From NCBI GenBank assembly GCA_017557085.1, contig JAFZAR010000155.1, positions 1 to 5,512 of the forward strand: a DNA stretch of 5,512 nt, read 5' to 3'. Below, piece by piece: positions 4,974-5,512 of the stretch. The notes beneath the pieces are model-generated. The model was not told the DNA's origin, did not search any database, and worked only from the letters and a program-made list of their open reading frames with translations. The translations under genes and the position numbers were made by a program. Each line of letters begins with the position of its first letter. Positions within the stretch are counted from its first letter, which is position 1. The DNA is from Verrucomicrobiota bacterium. Lineage in GTDB: Bacteria > Verrucomicrobiota > Verrucomicrobiia > Limisphaerales > UBA1412.

Positions 4974-5512
4974 ATGGGCATACGAAAGAGTGTGCTTGCG
5001 CTGGCGGCGCTTTTCTGCTGGATGACGGCTGCCGCGTACTCTTTTACCGTGACAGAAAAGCCGTGGACTTACTGGTGGTGGATGGGCAGTTCCGTCAAGG
5101 AGGCCGACATCACCGAACAGCTGGAAGGAATGAGCCGCGCCGGTCTGGGTGGTGTGCATATCATCCCGATCTACGGCGAGAAAGGGGACGAGGCCAATTA
5201 TATCCCGTACCTGTCCGAACGCTGGATGGAAGTCCTGAGCCACACGATCAAAGAAGCCGACCGTCTGGGAATGGGTGTGGATATGACGATGGGAACCGGC
5301 TGGCCGTTTGGCGGACCGGACATCCCGGAGGAATTCCGCGCGCAGCGGTTCAGGATCGAGCAAGGCGAGTTCAAGATCACGCCCACGGGTCAGAAGGTCA
5401 AACGTGCGGCACCCGGCGGCGAGGGTTTTGTGCTGGATCCGTTCAGCCGACCCGCGATCGAGTTTTACGCTCAGCGGTTCCGTGACGCGTTTGCGCCTCT
5501 GGAACAGAGACC
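4974..5512 (+). CDS. Secreted GH106-like glycoside hydrolase (alpha-L-rhamnosidase type), 5' part, 3' end outside window
   Basis: About 179 codons are present. The N-terminus, MGIRKSVLALAALFCWMTAA then AYS, is a Sec-type signal peptide, so the enzyme is exported. The mature start carries KPWTYWWWMGSSV (28-40), EQLEGMSRAGLGGVHIIPIYG (47-67), LSERWMEVL (77-85) and DMTMGTGWPFGG (103-114). This pattern is characteristic of GH106-type proteins, whose known members are alpha-L-rhamnosidases acting on pectic or other rhamnose-containing glycans. The family is usually 800-1,100 residues, so most of the protein lies beyond the right edge, including most catalytic residues. Four in-frame ATGs are available: 4941, 4953, 4968 and 4974. 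The last is chosen because AGGA (4965-4968) sits five bases before it and the signal peptide is then of normal length. Exact substrate cannot be told. It follows the exported oxidoreductase, suggesting a shared glycan-use locus. Confidence 0.82.
   Translation, partial: MGIRKSVLALAALFCWMTAAAYSFTVTEKPWTYWWWMGSSVKEADITEQLEGMSRAGLGGVHIIPIYGEKGDEANYIPYLSERWMEVLSHTIKEADRLGMGVDMTMGTGWPFGGPDIPEEFRAQRFRIEQGEFKITPTGQKVKRAAPGGEGFVLDPFSRPAIEFYAQRFRDAFAPLEQR

Noticed and set aside
4728..5363. 211-codon minus-strand ORF
   Set aside because: It spans the end of the oxidoreductase, a plus-strand terminator and the start of the hydrolase, all supported on the other strand.

Overview
The window looks like a piece of a bacterial chromosome from a polysaccharide-degrading bacterium. 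The best guess is the PVC group (Lentisphaerae or Verrucomicrobia), with Planctomycetes or Bacteroidetes as alternatives. This rests on a twin-arginine-exported Gfo/Idh/MocA oxidoreductase beside a secreted GH106-type glycoside hydrolase, a pairing common in those groups. No rRNA, tRNA or other phylogenetic marker is present, so the assignment is an inference.

Layout. (1) Positions 1-522, minus strand: N-terminal 174 codons of a CinA-family protein, running off the left edge. (2) Positions 523-1045: about 520 bases with no confident gene. They hold a palindrome and a hairpin in the cinA leader, two minus-strand terminator hairpins (636-655 and 676-720), a strongly self-complementary stretch that also contains a 32-codon minus-strand ORF (733-876), and a very AT-rich tract (about 901-1020). 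(3) Positions 1046-2197, minus strand: a complete DUF4143-type AAA ATPase with a good sigma70-like promoter and a perfect 11-bp inverted repeat in its leader. (4) Positions 2377-3364, plus strand, divergent from the ATPase: two AT-rich genes for unrecognised membrane proteins. The first is an internal duplication of a two-helix plus soluble-domain unit, and the second overlaps its end. (5) Positions 3365-3513: AT-rich spacer with three 10-nt direct repeats. (6) Positions 3514-4884, plus strand: the TAT-exported oxidoreductase, followed by a strong intrinsic terminator. (7) Positions 4974-5512, plus strand: start of the secreted GH106-like hydrolase, cut by the right edge.

The two flanks (cinA; oxidoreductase and hydrolase) are GC-richer and share similar codon use. 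The middle, about 900-3470, is much more AT-rich, especially the membrane-protein pair and the tract at 901-1020. The middle could therefore be an acquired cargo block: an ATPase divergently paired with a two-gene membrane operon. No transposase, integrase or clear att site is visible, so transfer is an inference. The oxidoreductase and hydrolase probably act together outside the cytoplasm on plant or algal glycans containing rhamnose-like sugars. A terminator between them suggests they are not simply one transcript.
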